DNA from: Pseudoalteromonas rubra | GTDB taxonomy: Bacteria > Pseudomonadota > Gammaproteobacteria > Enterobacterales > Alteromonadaceae | Reading direction: 5' to 3' | Length of the DNA stretch: 64,000 bases | Assembly (NCBI RefSeq): GCF_001482385.1 | Contig: NZ_CP013611.1 | Location: forward strand, 1,364,001 to 1,428,000 | Shown here: positions 53,877-63,661 of the stretch, in pieces | How the letters are laid out: each line of letters starts with the position of its first letter | Position numbering within the stretch: the stretch's first letter is position 1 | Program-made: the position numbers and the translations under genes | Notes under the pieces: model-generated | Told to the model about the DNA's origin: nothing | The model's database searches: none | The model's input: the letters and a program-made list of their open reading frames with translations, nothing else

Positions 53877-56705
53877 TTAAGCGAACTGACGCTGTTCACC
53901 AGCGCCATCGACATTGGTCACACAACGGCCGCACAACTCAGGATGCGCATCATGCTGACCTACATCTTCACAATGGTGCCAACAGCGCTCACACTTAGGT
54001 GCCTGTGTTGCTTTCACTGAGATAAATAAGCCGTCAATCTCCGTAGAAACAGCGCCTTCTGGCTTAGCGTTCACCACTTCCACCTGAGCTTTAGATGTCA
54101 ATAATACAAACCGCAGCTCATCTTTCAGGGTTTGAAGTTTCTCTGCCAGGTCGCCGCCTGTGTACAGCGTCACTTCCGCCTGTAAAGTTGCACCAATGAT
54201 CTCTTCTTTACGCGCACTTTCCAGCACTTTGTTCACTTCGTCGCGCACGGCTAACAGCTCTTGCCAGAAATCATTACTCAACTGGCCTTCGCTCACCTGT
54301 GTCAGTCCATCGTACCAGACATCTGTAAAGACAAACTCACCACGCTCACCTGGTAATACTTCCCAAATTTCTTGCGCAGTAAAGCTCATGATAGGTGCCA
54401 TCCAGCGTGTCATCGCTTCTGCAATATGATACAGCGCACTTTGACATGAACGACGCGCATGGCTGTCACTCTTAGCGGTGTACTGACGGTCTTTAATAAC
54501 GTCAAGATAAAACGAGCCGAGTTCACCGGTGCAGAAATTCATGAGTTTCTGTGTCACAACCAGCATTTGGTAGTTATCGTACGCTTCTACAATCTCTTGT
54601 TGTAATTGCGCTGCACGGCTGACAATCCAGCGGTCCAGTTCAATCATGTCTTCAACAGCAACCAGATCCGTCGCCGGGTTAAAGCCACTGAGGTTCGACA
54701 ACAGGTAACGGCTGGTATTACGGATACGACGATAACGATCTGCGGCACGTTTGAAAATCTGATCTGAGACGGTCATCTCAGCCGTATAATCAGTTGAAGC
54801 GACCCACAGACGAAGAATATCGGCACCCAGCTTATTCATGATGTCCTGAGGTGAGATCACGTTACCCAGCGACTTTGACATTTTGTGGCCTTTTTCATCC
54901 ACCGTGAAGCCATGTGTCAGAACCTGACGGTAAGGTGCATGGCCGTTGATGGCTACTGATGTCATCATCGATGACATAAACCAACCACGGTGCTGATCCG
55001 AGCCTTCCAGATAAAGGTCAGCAGGACCGCTCAGCTCTTCGCGCGCGTCAACAACACAGGCGTGTGTTACGCCTGAGTCGAACCATACGTCCAGCGTATC
55101 TTGTACTTTGACATACTGTTGCGCATCAGCCTCATTCAGCAAAGTCGCAGGATCGAGATCATACCAGGCTTGAATGCCTTTTTGCTCAACCAGCTTAGCG
55201 ACTTCTTCAATCAAAGTCTCAGTTTGCGGATGCAATGCACCTGTATCTTTGTCAACGAACAATGCGATTGGAACACCCCAGGTACGCTGACGCGAGATAC
55301 ACCAGTCCGGGCGCCCTTCAACCATGTTTGCAATACGGTTTTCACCCCACTCAGGGATCCACTGAGTTTTACCAATTTCTGCCATAGAATCCTGACGCAG
55401 ATTCGCCTGATCCATACTCACGAACCATTGTGGTGTCGCGCGGAAGATAATCGGTGTTTTGTGACGCCAGCAGTGTGGGTAGCTGTGAGTCATCGCATGA
55501 TGATGAACCAATGCGCCCTTTTCTTTTAAGTGTTCAATGATCGCATCATTTGCCTTAAATACATGCTGACCTGCGAACACAGGCGTATCTGGCAGGAATA
55601 CACCATTTGCACCGACCGGATTTGCCACTTCCAGATCATAAGCTTGACCTGCAGCGAAATCCTCCGGGCCGTGGCCAGGTGCTGTGTGAACAATACCTGT
55701 ACCTGAATCAGTTGTGACATGCTCACCCAGGATCACTGGTACATCAAAGTCATAGAAAGGATGCGCAACACGCAAGTTTTCCAGTACCGCGCCTTTGGCA
55801 TAACCCAGCACGTGATAACGATTAAAACCAAACCGATCCATCGCATCTTTGACCAGCTCAGAGCCCAATACCATACGTTGCTCATGGCCTTCATCTTCGA
55901 TTTGTACCAGCGCGTACTCCAGCCCACCATGGACAGCAACCGCGCGGTTGGCAGGCAGGGTCCAAGGCGTCGTTGTCCAGATCACAGTGCTGACAGCGCC
56001 GCTACCCTGATGTTCATCAGCCAATGCAAACGCGCTTACCAACGCCTGTTCATCAACAAAGTCGAACTTAACATCAATCGCAGGAGATTGTTTGTCCTGA
56101 TACTCTACTTCCGCTTCCGCCAAAGCCGAGCCACAGTCTGTACACCAATGGACTGGCTTAGCCCCTTTATGGAGGTGACCATTTTTAATGATGCGACCCA
56201 ATACACGTAGTGCATTGGCTTCAAAGTCGAAGTTCATTGTCAGATAAGGGCGATCCCAGTCACCCAAAACGCCCAGACGTTTAAAGTCTGTTTTCTGACC
56301 GTCAACCTGTTTGCGCGCGTAGTCACGACACTTTTCACGAAATTCAGCAACAGATACTTTTTTACCTGGCTTGCCAACTTTCTTCTCAACCTGAAGCTCA
56401 ATCGGCAATCCATGACAATCCCAGCCTGGCACGTACGGTGCATCGAAGTCGGAAAGTGTCTTTGACTTAATAATAATATCTTTAAGAATTTTATTTACGG
56501 AGTGACCTAAGTGAATATTACCGTTGGCATAGGGAGGACCATCGTGCAAAATAAATGGCTTTTTACCTTTTTTGGCATTGCGGATCTGACCATACAGATC
56601 TTGTTCGTACCATTTTTTAAGCATTTTGGGCTCGCGTTGTGCCAAATTGCCACGCATTGGAAACTCAGTTTCCGGTAGATTTAACGTATGCTTGTAGTCG
56701 CTCAT
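53877..56705 (-). CDS. ileS: isoleucyl-tRNA synthetase
   Basis: 942-residue class I synthetase. The HIGH motif is HLGH in [16 protein letters not shown] and the KMSKS motif is HKMSKSLGN. The editing domain is in the middle, and a C-terminal zinc site has four cysteines (CERCWHHC, then CGRC). It is of the bacterial type like E. coli IleS. It lies 31 bp after ribF. Confidence 0.98.
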   Translation of the reverse strand: MSDYKHTLNLPETEFPMRGNLAQREPKMLKKWYEQDLYGQIRNAKKGKKPFILHDGPPYANGNIHLGHSVNKILKDIIIKSKTLSDFDAPYVPGWDCHGLPIELQVEKKVGKPGKKVSVAEFREKCRDYARKQVDGQKTDFKRLGVLGDWDRPYLTMNFDFEANALRVLGRIIKNGHLHKGAKPVHWCTDCGSALAEAEVEYQDKQSPAIDVKFDFVDEQALVSAFALADEHQGSGAVSTVIWTTTPWTLPANRAVAVHGGLEYALVQIEDEGHEQRMVLGSELVKDAMDRFGFNRYHVLGYAKGAVLENLRVAHPFYDFDVPVILGEHVTTDSGTGIVHTAPGHGPEDFAAGQAYDLEVANPVGANGVFLPDTPVFAGQHVFKANDAIIEHLKEKGALVHHHAMTHSYPHCWRHKTPIIFRATPQWFVSMDQANLRQDSMAEIGKTQWIPEWGENRIANMVEGRPDWCISRQRTWGVPIALFVDKDTGALHPQTETLIEEVAKLVEQKGIQAWYDLDPATLLNEADAQQYVKVQDTLDVWFDSGVTHACVVDAREELSGPADLYLEGSDQHRGWFMSSMMTSVAINGHAPYRQVLTHGFTVDEKGHKMSKSLGNVISPQDIMNKLGADILRLWVASTDYTAEMTVSDQIFKRAADRYRRIRNTSRYLLSNLSGFNPATDLVAVEDMIELDRWIVSRAAQLQQEIVEAYDNYQMLVVTQKLMNFCTGELGSFYLDVIKDRQYTAKSDSHARRSCQSALYHIAEAMTRWMAPIMSFTAQEIWEVLPGERGEFVFTDVWYDGLTQVSEGQLSNDFWQELLAVRDEVNKVLESARKEEIIGATLQAEVTLYTGGDLAEKLQTLKDELRFVLLTSKAQVEVVNAKPEGAVSTEIDGLFISVKATQAPKCERCWHHCEDVGQHDAHPELCGRCVTNVDGAGEQRQFA

Positions 56706-56736
56706 TTACTTTACTTTCCGTATCGGCTACTTAAAA

Positions 56737-57657
56737 TTATTGAAAAAAGTGTTTTGCAGCAATGACGTCCTGAGCAATTTGCTCAGTTAACTGCTGCAAT
56801 GACTCAAATTTTTGTTCATCACGGAGCTTATGAAGCAGCTCCACTTTTATAAATTGACCATAGATTTCCTGGTCAAAATCGAAAATATGTACCTCTAGTA
56901 AGGCTCGCTTACCATTCAAGGTGGGCTTTGTACCAACGTTTGCAACACCGCAATAGTCAGTGTCCTGTACCCTGGCACGCACTGCAAATACGCCCTGAAC
57001 GGGGCTGACCTGACGTTTAAGCGCAACATTGGCAGTTTTAAACCCCAACTCACGACCTTTTTTCCAACCATGGATCACCCGTCCTGAAATCGCATAGGTG
57101 TGGCCAAGCATTTCATGAGCCAGCCCAACATCGCCTTCGGCCAGTGCAGCACGGATCAATGTACTACTGACCCGGCTATTCCGTTGTCTGAAGCTTTGCG
57201 TATCCGTCACTTTCATGTTCAACTCGCGCCCCAGTCGTTGCAACATCGAAAAGTCCCCGACCCGGCCTTTACCAAAGCGAAAATCATCACCAACGGTCAG
57301 GGCTCTGGTACCCAGTTTTGCACTCAGTACTTCACGAACAAAGTCTTCGGCCTGAAAGTTGGCAAATCGCGCGTTAAAACTGACACAGATCACACGCTCA
57401 ATACCAATATCAGCCAATAGCGCGAGTTTATCTCGAAGTCGGGTCAATCGAGCTGGCGCTTGTTGTTTGGCAAAAAACTCTTGTGGTTGTGGCTCAAACA
57501 ACATAACCGTACTTGGCAAGTTATGCACCCGAGCATCTTCCACTAAGCCCTTCAGTACTTCGGTGTGCCCCAGATGTACGCCATCAAAGTTCCCTATCGT
57601 CAACACACAGCCATAGTGGTGGGGTCGAATATTATGGATCCCTCTGATCAATTGCAT
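56737..57657 (-). CDS. ribF: bifunctional riboflavin kinase/FAD synthetase
   Basis: 306 residues that convert riboflavin to FMN and FAD. The N-terminal nucleotidyltransferase has GNFDGVHLGH and the C-terminal flavokinase has GRELGFKTANV and the PTLNGK region. It stands between murJ and ileS in the usual order. Confidence 0.97.
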   Translation of the reverse strand: MQLIRGIHNIRPHHYGCVLTIGNFDGVHLGHTEVLKGLVEDARVHNLPSTVMLFEPQPQEFFAKQQAPARLTRLRDKLALLADIGIERVICVSFNARFANFQAEDFVREVLSAKLGTRALTVGDDFRFGKGRVGDFSMLQRLGRELNMKVTDTQSFRQRNSRVSSTLIRAALAEGDVGLAHEMLGHTYAISGRVIHGWKKGRELGFKTANVALKRQVSPVQGVFAVRARVQDTDYCGVANVGTKPTLNGKRALLEVHIFDFDQEIYGQFIKVELLHKLRDEQKFESLQQLTEQIAQDVIAAKHFFQ

Positions 57658-57733
57658 ACAACTAACACCTGTGATTACTAAAGCAGTATAAAAGCCCGAT
57701 TATACCCAAGTTCCCGGCAAATGCGAATAATGC

Positions 57734-59320
57734 CTATGCAGTGCTTGCAGGAACCGCTGAACTGTCCCTAATCGTACTCAGTCTAACCCCTGTAAGGTAC
57801 ATCACAACGAAGTACGTCAGTATTGCAGCCACCAATTGCAGACCCAATATGCCGACTTGCTCCAGAAACGCTAGCCCCTGCCAAGGCAACATCCGATCAA
57901 GCCACATCAGCACGCCCGACATCACCAGACTAGCAAGCAAACATTTGGCAGCAAATGTCAGGGTAAAGCCCGACACGCGATATACACCTGCCTGATTGAG
58001 GTACCGGTATAATAAGGCAGCATTGCAGGTGGCTGATAATGCCGTTGCCAGTGCTAGCCCAAGATAGCCAATAAACGGTGCAAGCATCAGGTTAAACAGC
58101 ATGTTAAGCGACATCGCAATAATACCGATTTTAACCGGGGTTTTGGTGTCCTGGCGGGCAAAAAAGCCGGGGGCCAATACTTTTATTAGCATGAAGCTGA
58201 CCAGACCGACTGAATAGGCCGTAACGGCGCCACTTACAGCACCAACGTTGTCCTGCTCGCTCTCAACAAAGGCACCATGACCAAACAAGACAGAAATAAT
58301 AATCGGGCTGATGAGTATCAATCCGGCCATTGCGGGGATCCCCAAAAAGAGCACAAACCGGACCCCCCAATCTAGCGTTTGCTGAAACTCCTGAATACTA
58401 TCTTTTGCGTGGAGCTTAGACAATGCGGGTAAAATCACTGTGGCAATGCCAATGCCAAACAACCCGAGTGGAAACTCAATTAGTCTGTCTGCATAATACA
58501 ACCAGGCAATAGAGCCGGTTGCCAATGCCGCAGCAATAATAGTGTCAAGCAATAAATTGATCTGACTGACCGATACCCCAAACATTGCCGGGAGCATCAG
58601 TTTACGAACTTTCACTACCTCGGGTGCATGCCAGGCAAATGTAGGCCTCGACAACATACCGAGCCGAGCCAGGAAAGGCAGTTGAAATAAAAACTGTATC
58701 AGTCCACCCAGAAATACCCCGATGGCCAAAGCATATGCGCCCTGTTCAAACTGGTCGTGGAGCAACAGTGCACTGGCAATGATAGAGATATTCAATAACA
58801 CAGGTGTAAATGCTGCCACAGAAAAGCGATTATACACATTCAGTACAGCGCCACTCAGTGCAACCAAAGAAATAAAGAACAAATATGGAAAGGTCAGCTT
58901 TAACAGTGCGCTGGCTAATACAAACTTCTCTGCATTCTCGCCACCCTGCCACCAGTCAATAAACCAGCTCGTGCCAAACAGCCCTGCTATTACAGGAGAG
59001 CCAATGACGCCAATTAAGGTCACCAGCATAAGAATGGTACCCAAAGTACCTGCGGCTTGCGCAACAAACAACCGTACCTTGTCATCTCCATGCTGCTCTT
59101 TTATCTCGGCGAGCACAGGCACAAATGCCTGAGCAAAAGCGCCTTCGGCAAAAAGGCGACGCATAAAATTCGGAATACGATTAGCAAATAAAAACACATC
59201 GGCAGCAAGCCCAGCCCCCAACAAATTTGCTACTACAGCGTCTCTGACCAGTCCCATCACCCGGGATATCATGGTCATGGCACTCACGATCATGCCCGAT
59301 TTAAACAACCCCTTCGCCAC
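57734..59320 (-). CDS. murJ: lipid II flippase MurJ
   Basis: 528-residue MOP-superfamily exporter with about 14 helices that flips lipid II to the periplasm. It has SAMTMISRVMGLVRDAVVANLLG and RRLFAEGAFAQAFVPV, which are typical. The start is GTG at 59320 with GAGGAAA upstream, since no ATG fits. It is divergent from rpsT across a 456 bp gap. Confidence 0.96.
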   Translation of the reverse strand: MAKGLFKSGMIVSAMTMISRVMGLVRDAVVANLLGAGLAADVFLFANRIPNFMRRLFAEGAFAQAFVPVLAEIKEQHGDDKVRLFVAQAAGTLGTILMLVTLIGVIGSPVIAGLFGTSWFIDWWQGGENAEKFVLASALLKLTFPYLFFISLVALSGAVLNVYNRFSVAAFTPVLLNISIIASALLLHDQFEQGAYALAIGVFLGGLIQFLFQLPFLARLGMLSRPTFAWHAPEVVKVRKLMLPAMFGVSVSQINLLLDTIIAAALATGSIAWLYYADRLIEFPLGLFGIGIATVILPALSKLHAKDSIQEFQQTLDWGVRFVLFLGIPAMAGLILISPIIISVLFGHGAFVESEQDNVGAVSGAVTAYSVGLVSFMLIKVLAPGFFARQDTKTPVKIGIIAMSLNMLFNLMLAPFIGYLGLALATALSATCNAALLYRYLNQAGVYRVSGFTLTFAAKCLLASLVMSGVLMWLDRMLPWQGLAFLEQVGILGLQLVAAILTYFVVMYLTGVRLSTIRDSSAVPASTA

Positions 59321-59531
59321 TCAATTTCCTCACAGTATTATTTGCGCGGAATTATGCCATAAGCCAGTCCAGATAAATACTCATACACCTGTTAGACATA
59401 GCTCACGTTAATGCTTGATGATGAGCACAGATATAGGTCTAAAGAGATACCATCAAAGTAAGCCTGTCTGAAGGAACAACACAAACACTCTAGTAGAGCG
59501 GTAGGGGATTTGCTACAATAACTGCAGTGTG

Positions 59532-59565
59532 CCAAGTGGTGTGCTCTAACAGAGCGCTAACTTGG
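59532..59565. repeat. nested hairpin in the murJ-rpsT gap
   Basis: CCAAG (59532-59536)/CTTGG (59561-59565) encloses GCTCT-AAC-AGAGC. Further arms lie close by: GGTTGC/GCAACC (59585-59621) and CTAGCC/GGCTAG (59625-59652). The 456 bp gap 59321-59776 has no gene that I can support, but this dense set of inverted repeats suggests a structured RNA or a repeat element. Confidence 0.5.
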
Positions 59566-59700
59566 TATAAGATCTGAGATTGCGGTTGCCCCAATCATTT
59601 CAGACTCGCTGTCGTGCAACCCAACTAGCCGCTTATGGCTGCGAGGGGCTAGGGACAAGCACGATATGCAAACAAATTGACCAGCCGAGGGGAATTTTTA

Positions 59701-59729
59701 TTGACTTTAAAGAATAAAAAGGGCATATT
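59701..59729 (+). promoter_or_regulatory. promoter of rpsT, framed by an inverted repeat
   Basis: TTGACT, a 17 bp spacer, then CATATT, 48 bp before the rpsT start. Inverted arms GCCGAGGGGAAT (59684-59695) and ATTCCTCGGC (59727-59736) surround it. Confidence 0.7.
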
Positions 59730-59776
59730 CCTCGGCCTTTAAACTAAGCTTATTTTAAGATTGTTAGGAGCATACC

Positions 59777-60037
59777 TTGGCTAACATCAAGTCTGCAAAA
59801 AAACGCGCTATCACTAGCGAAAAACGTCGTCAGCACAACGCAAGCCGTCGTTCAATGATGCGTACTTACTTCAAAAAAGTAATCGCTGCAATTGAAGCTG
59901 GTGACAAAGAAGCTGCACAGCAAGCTTTCGCTGTTGCTACACCTATCCTGGACCGTTACGCAACTAAAGGTCTTATCCACAAAAACAAAGCTGCTCGTCA
60001 TAAGAGCCGCCTAGCTGCTAAAATCAAAGCACTATAA
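59777..60037 (+). CDS. rpsT: 30S ribosomal protein S20
   Basis: 86-residue S20, which binds 16S rRNA early in assembly ([21 protein letters not shown]). The start is TTG at 59777 after AGGAG. E. coli rpsT also starts with UUG and is autoregulated at translation, so the rare start is likely a conserved control. A terminator follows. Confidence 0.97.
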   Translation: MANIKSAKKRAITSEKRRQHNASRRSMMRTYFKKVIAAIEAGDKEAAQQAFAVATPILDRYATKGLIHKNKAARHKSRLAAKIKAL

Positions 60038-60054
60038 TTGTGGTATTGGATATG

Positions 60055-60082
60055 AAAAAGCCGACGTAAGTCGGTTTTTTTA
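60055..60082 (+). terminator. terminator of rpsT
   Basis: AAGCCGAC-GTAA-GTCGGTT stem followed by T-rich DNA, 18 bp past the stop. Confidence 0.9.
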
Positions 60083-60191
60083 TGCCTGCGTATTAACGCT
60101 AAAGTGTAAAATGCACAAACCCCCCTGTAGAAATTGCCTATCGGCAGCGTCACAGGGTGAATGATATACACCACCCTGTTATCAACATAGA

Positions 60192-60575
60192 TTAAGCTAA
60201 TTCAAGTTTGGGATAGAACTTTTTCAACATTGCGGCAATTTTCTTGGGTGAAAATGGTTTAACCACAAATCCTTTAGCTCCGCGCTCTATCGCATCTTTC
60301 ACGTTATCGACCGTTGAGTGTGCCGACACCATAACCACATTAATATCCGGGTTAATTTCAGCCAGTTCTGCGATCAGCTCTTTACCATCTCCATCAGGAA
60401 GTTCGATATCCAAAAACACGATATCGAAGTGCTGCTCTTCACATGCAGCAATACATTGTTTTGCCGTTGACGCTTCTTTTACGTTATCGATGCCCAAGTG
60501 CATCAGAGTCTGATGCAAGAAACTGCGAACAGTGCCTACGTCATCAACAATTAATATAGAGATTTGTTGTTCCAT
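60192..60575 (-). CDS. single-domain CheY-like response regulator
   Basis: 127 residues, only a receiver: acidic pair DD (11-12), phospho-acceptor Asp56 (FDIVFLDIELPDGDG), Ser in VMVSAH, and Lys in FVVKPF. There is no output domain and no adjacent kinase gene, so its partners lie elsewhere. The RBS is AAGGAT. It is similar to chemotaxis- or motility-linked CheY-like proteins of marine bacteria. Confidence 0.88.
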   Translation of the reverse strand: MEQQISILIVDDVGTVRSFLHQTLMHLGIDNVKEASTAKQCIAACEEQHFDIVFLDIELPDGDGKELIAELAEINPDINVVMVSAHSTVDNVKDAIERGAKGFVVKPFSPKKIAAMLKKFYPKLELA

Positions 60576-60664
60576 ATCCTTTCCCGTGGGCTAGTCAATT
60601 GAAATGCGCTATTATTAGCATAGAACTATTATAGAGTCCTGCAAACAAAAGGCTATAGCAAAGC

Positions 60665-61132
60665 ATGGCACAAAGACCAAAAAAACAGGCATTGCTCAAT
60701 CAGGTAGATGCCAGGTCCAAGAACAAGCGACCGAAACAAAAAAAACGCTTATCACCTCAACAACAAAGAGCATTACAACAACAGCAACTTCAACAACAAG
60801 CACAACTCGCCGCAGCACAACAAGAAGAGGCCAAACCAAATAAAACCCGCTGGATTATCACCGCTGTGGTTTTACTCCTAATGATTGTTTTCCCCAAGCC
60901 TAAACTTATTACCTATGAAAAGCTCGGACTGGTCGCGCAAAGTGTCTATTGGCCCGGCTTACCGGGGGTAGACCCTGTTTTGTTTGACTCAAACCTACAT
61001 ATCCGACCGGCCCTGGAACAAAACACACTTTATCTGTGTCAGGATGAGCGCGACCCGGATTCTTGTCAGAAATACCAAATCATCGAACAACAAGGTTTTA
61101 TCTCTGCCTTCATGAAGATGCTTTTCGATTAG
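60665..61132 (+). CDS. hypothetical membrane-anchored protein with Gln-rich N-terminus
   Basis: 155 residues. A basic start (Arg/Lys-rich, 1-28) and a glutamine-rich stretch (about 31-56) lie before a single transmembrane helix (about 62-78). A periplasmic part of about 75 residues has two cysteines (YLCQDE, DSCQKY) that could form a disulfide. I do not recognise the family. The orientation is predicted N-in. It is monocistronic, followed by a hairpin. Confidence 0.65.
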   Translation: MAQRPKKQALLNQVDARSKNKRPKQKKRLSPQQQRALQQQQLQQQAQLAAAQQEEAKPNKTRWIITAVVLLLMIVFPKPKLITYEKLGLVAQSVYWPGLPGVDPVLFDSNLHIRPALEQNTLYLCQDERDPDSCQKYQIIEQQGFISAFMKMLFD

Positions 61133-61182
61133 AAAAACTAATCCGAAAAATATAAAAATACTCGTTTGAAGAGACTGAGGTT

Positions 61183-61202
61183 GGGGCGCATAATGGCGCC
61201 CC
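61183..61202 (+). terminator. GC-rich hairpin
   Basis: 7 bp stem GGGGCGC/GCGCCCC followed by TTTATT, between two + strand unknown genes. It is a possible terminator for the first or part of the leader of the second. Confidence 0.45.
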
Positions 61203-61234
61203 TTTATTGAACAACCTGGAGTACTTTGACGATC

Positions 61235-61474
61235 ATGCCGAACGAATTTGACTGGCTACTTAATTTATTACTGCTAGTGCTAGGATTTGGTGCCTTTTTT
61301 ATTAACCATAAAACCTTGCTGCGTGGTGCAGCATTGGCGACCTGCAGCATCCTGTTTATTTTGTTCAGCCTCGATCTGATGAACACGTCAGTGATCTCCA
61401 ACTTGGGCTTGATTCTAATTAACTCATTTTATCTGTTTAAGCTCTTTACTCACGAGCAGTATAATACGCCCTAG
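61235..61474 (+). CDS. small hydrophobic hypothetical protein
   Basis: 79 residues with two or three transmembrane helices (FDWLLNLLLLVLGFGAFFI and later segments) and a short polar tail. The start is uncertain: TTG at 61226 or ATG at 61235, both near GGAG at 61218. The function is unknown. Confidence 0.55.
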   Translation: MPNEFDWLLNLLLLVLGFGAFFINHKTLLRGAALATCSILFILFSLDLMNTSVISNLGLILINSFYLFKLFTHEQYNTP

Positions 61475-61600
61475 TATGGGCAGTCCTGTCACACCACTTT
61501 AGTGACAGGACGTAAACTGCGCAACGAGACTTAAAGATATTTTCTAATTTCTGAGCCTGCGCTACAATCTGGCCACACCCATTGGTTTTGGAGACGCAGT

Positions 61601-62182
61601 ATGGCCATGACAGATGAAGAACTTTTTCTCGCCTCAATGGGGGACGTGGTCCCCTTAGCACAAGACAAAAAAGCTGAGCTCAGGCGTCAACAAAACGAGC
61701 CTACACTGGCACAGCTTGCACGTCGGGAAGCCGCTGAGCAGGAACAAGACTTCGATCCAAATTTTCTCTCCACCGAATATGTAGACTTGCTCGACCCACA
61801 CGACCTGCTTAGTTACAAGAAAGATGGCGTGCAACAAGGGGTATTTAAAAACCTCAGGCTCGGCAAGTATCAAATTGACGCAACCCTGGATTTGCATGGT
61901 AAGCCTTTCCGTGAAGCCAGAAAGTCTCTCTTTGATTTCATCATCGACTGTCACCAACGCAGTATTCGAGTCTTATTGATACGTCATGGCATTGGTCTGA
62001 AGAGCAAACCCTTTCCAGCTATACTGAAAAGCTACTGCAATAAATGGCTACAGGAAATGCCGCAAACACTCGCCTTTCATTCGGCGCTGAGTTGTCATGG
62101 TGGAAACGGTGCGACCTATGTGCTGCTGAAAAAAAGTGATGAGAAGAAAGTGGAAAACCGAGAACGCCATGCAAAACGATGA
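61601..62182 (+). CDS. smrA: Smr-domain endonuclease SmrA
   Basis: 193 residues. The C-terminal Smr domain has LDLHGKPFREARKSLFDFI and RVLLIRHGIG, and the end ENRERHAKR matches E. coli SmrA (YdaL). Smr domains nick DNA or RNA; the role of SmrA is not settled. GGAG is seven bases before the ATG. Confidence 0.9.
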   Translation: MAMTDEELFLASMGDVVPLAQDKKAELRRQQNEPTLAQLARREAAEQEQDFDPNFLSTEYVDLLDPHDLLSYKKDGVQQGVFKNLRLGKYQIDATLDLHGKPFREARKSLFDFIIDCHQRSIRVLLIRHGIGLKSKPFPAILKSYCNKWLQEMPQTLAFHSALSCHGGNGATYVLLKKSDEKKVENRERHAKR

Positions 62183-62207
62183 TAGCAGCCAGCGCTGCTA
62201 TCCTATG

Positions 62208-62393
62208 TTAGCTTTCTGAGGACGTGATTACTGCTTCTTCATTATTTTGGTGAGTCGCCTCAGGAGACTCTGCATTGGCCTGATTAAACCACGCCATTAC
62301 ACCTAATATAATAACCGTAAACAGAACAACGGAAAGCTTAACGCCACCTTGATTACCATTCATGAAAAGCGACTCTTTATTATTTTTTTTCAT
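62208..62393 (-). CDS. small single-span membrane protein
   Basis: 61 residues: polar start, one helix (VKLSVVLFTVIILGVMAWF) and an acidic Ser/Glu tail. A shorter start at residue 11 is equally likely. There is no known family. It could be a small stress protein or chance. Confidence 0.4.
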   Translation of the reverse strand: MKKNNKESLFMNGNQGGVKLSVVLFTVIILGVMAWFNQANAESPEATHQNNEEAVITSSES

Positions 62394-62577
62394 AACTTAC
62401 TGAATGTAATCAGATGTCACAAGATGTTTTTTTATACAGTATTTTGTATCACGCCAATCCAGCACTCAATGACCCGGAAAATGAAGCGCATCATGCTCCG
62501 GGTGACATAAAATTGATGCCACACGATGGGCCTCAAAGTTGCACTCACTTGCATTTGTGAGTATTAACAAGTGTAAA

Positions 62578-63498
62578 TCAATAACCCAGGCTAATATCCA
62601 CACAATGCGACAAAGGCTCACCCTTTTGCATCGCTTGCATGTTCGACACTATTTGGGCCATAGCCGTTCTCAGGCTTGTCAGCGCAGCCACATGGGGTGT
62701 CATCGTAATTTTTGGATGCAGCCAAAACGCATGCTCGGGTTCGACCGGCTCTGATGTAAAAACATCTAGCGTAGCCGCTGCAATTTGCTCAGTATCCAGC
62801 GCATGGAGCAGATCGGTTTCATTAAGATGCGCGCCTCTGGCCACATTTATCAGCACCCCATGCGTTGGCATCGCCTCAAACAACGAACCATCTAAAATGC
62901 CACGAGTTTGAGCCGTCAGGGGTAACAAACAGATGAGGTAGTCACATTGCGAGGCAAATCGAGTCAGCTGCGCCTGCCCCCAAAACGTGTTGATACCCGG
63001 TATCTTTTTTTCACTCCTTGACCAACCCAGTACCTCAAAGCCATTTTGCCTCAGCTTTGTGGCAGCCACTTGTCCAAGCTGCCCAAGCCCCAATATACCC
63101 ACACGACGACCACTGCAGGCCCGCTTAGGACGCCAGACCTGATGCTGCTGTTGCTGATAATACAAACTCAAACGTAGCTTATGCGCGAGCACATGCCCCA
63201 ATACATACTCAGCCATATCATCCGCAAGCGCAGGGTCCACAATTCGGCATACCTGGACGCCTGATGGCAACGCAGCTAAAGGTATGCCATCTACACCCGC
63301 ACCAAACGATTGAACCACTTTCAGATTGGGCAGTTGTTGCCATAAAGACTCAGGCGCATTCCAAGCCAACACAAACTCAATCTCAGCCAGGTCACCCGTA
63401 TGTGGCCACTCTCTGATATCTGTATCAGGCAGGCTCTCTCGTAATCCAGCAATCAGTTTACTGTTGTCTCTGCCCGTTACACAGACTAATAATGCCAT
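62578..63498 (-). CDS. ghrA: GhrA-like glyoxylate/hydroxypyruvate reductase
   Basis: 306-residue D-isomer-specific 2-hydroxyacid dehydrogenase. The NAD(P) motif is GILGLGQLGQVAA. The catalytic Arg is in NVARGAHLNE, the Glu in TSEPVEPEHAFW and the His in TPHVAA. SFGAGVDGI and LADDMAEYVLGHVLAHKLRL match GhrA. It reduces glyoxylate and hydroxypyruvate. Confidence 0.88.
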   Translation of the reverse strand: MALLVCVTGRDNSKLIAGLRESLPDTDIREWPHTGDLAEIEFVLAWNAPESLWQQLPNLKVVQSFGAGVDGIPLAALPSGVQVCRIVDPALADDMAEYVLGHVLAHKLRLSLYYQQQQHQVWRPKRACSGRRVGILGLGQLGQVAATKLRQNGFEVLGWSRSEKKIPGINTFWGQAQLTRFASQCDYLICLLPLTAQTRGILDGSLFEAMPTHGVLINVARGAHLNETDLLHALDTEQIAAATLDVFTSEPVEPEHAFWLHPKITMTPHVAALTSLRTAMAQIVSNMQAMQKGEPLSHCVDISLGY

Positions 63499-63661
63499 GC
63501 GATCCCCTTTGTTCTGTTTTTATCTGACGCCACTGTATCAAAATTCTCGCCTATAGGTGTACTTACGCGATGGCCATCAAACTGACATACAGTTGCAACT
63601 TGCTTGTCATAGAGAGTTTTTAATCTTGACGGAAGCGGTTATAGAACTTGAGAATGAATAT

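Noticed and set aside
55719..56210. 163-codon frame opposite ileS
   Set aside because: Shadow of the synthetase gene.
60750..60835. CAA-rich stretch as a microsatellite
   Set aside because: Codons CAA, CAG and GCA are mixed; it is simply the Gln-rich part of the protein, without regular units.
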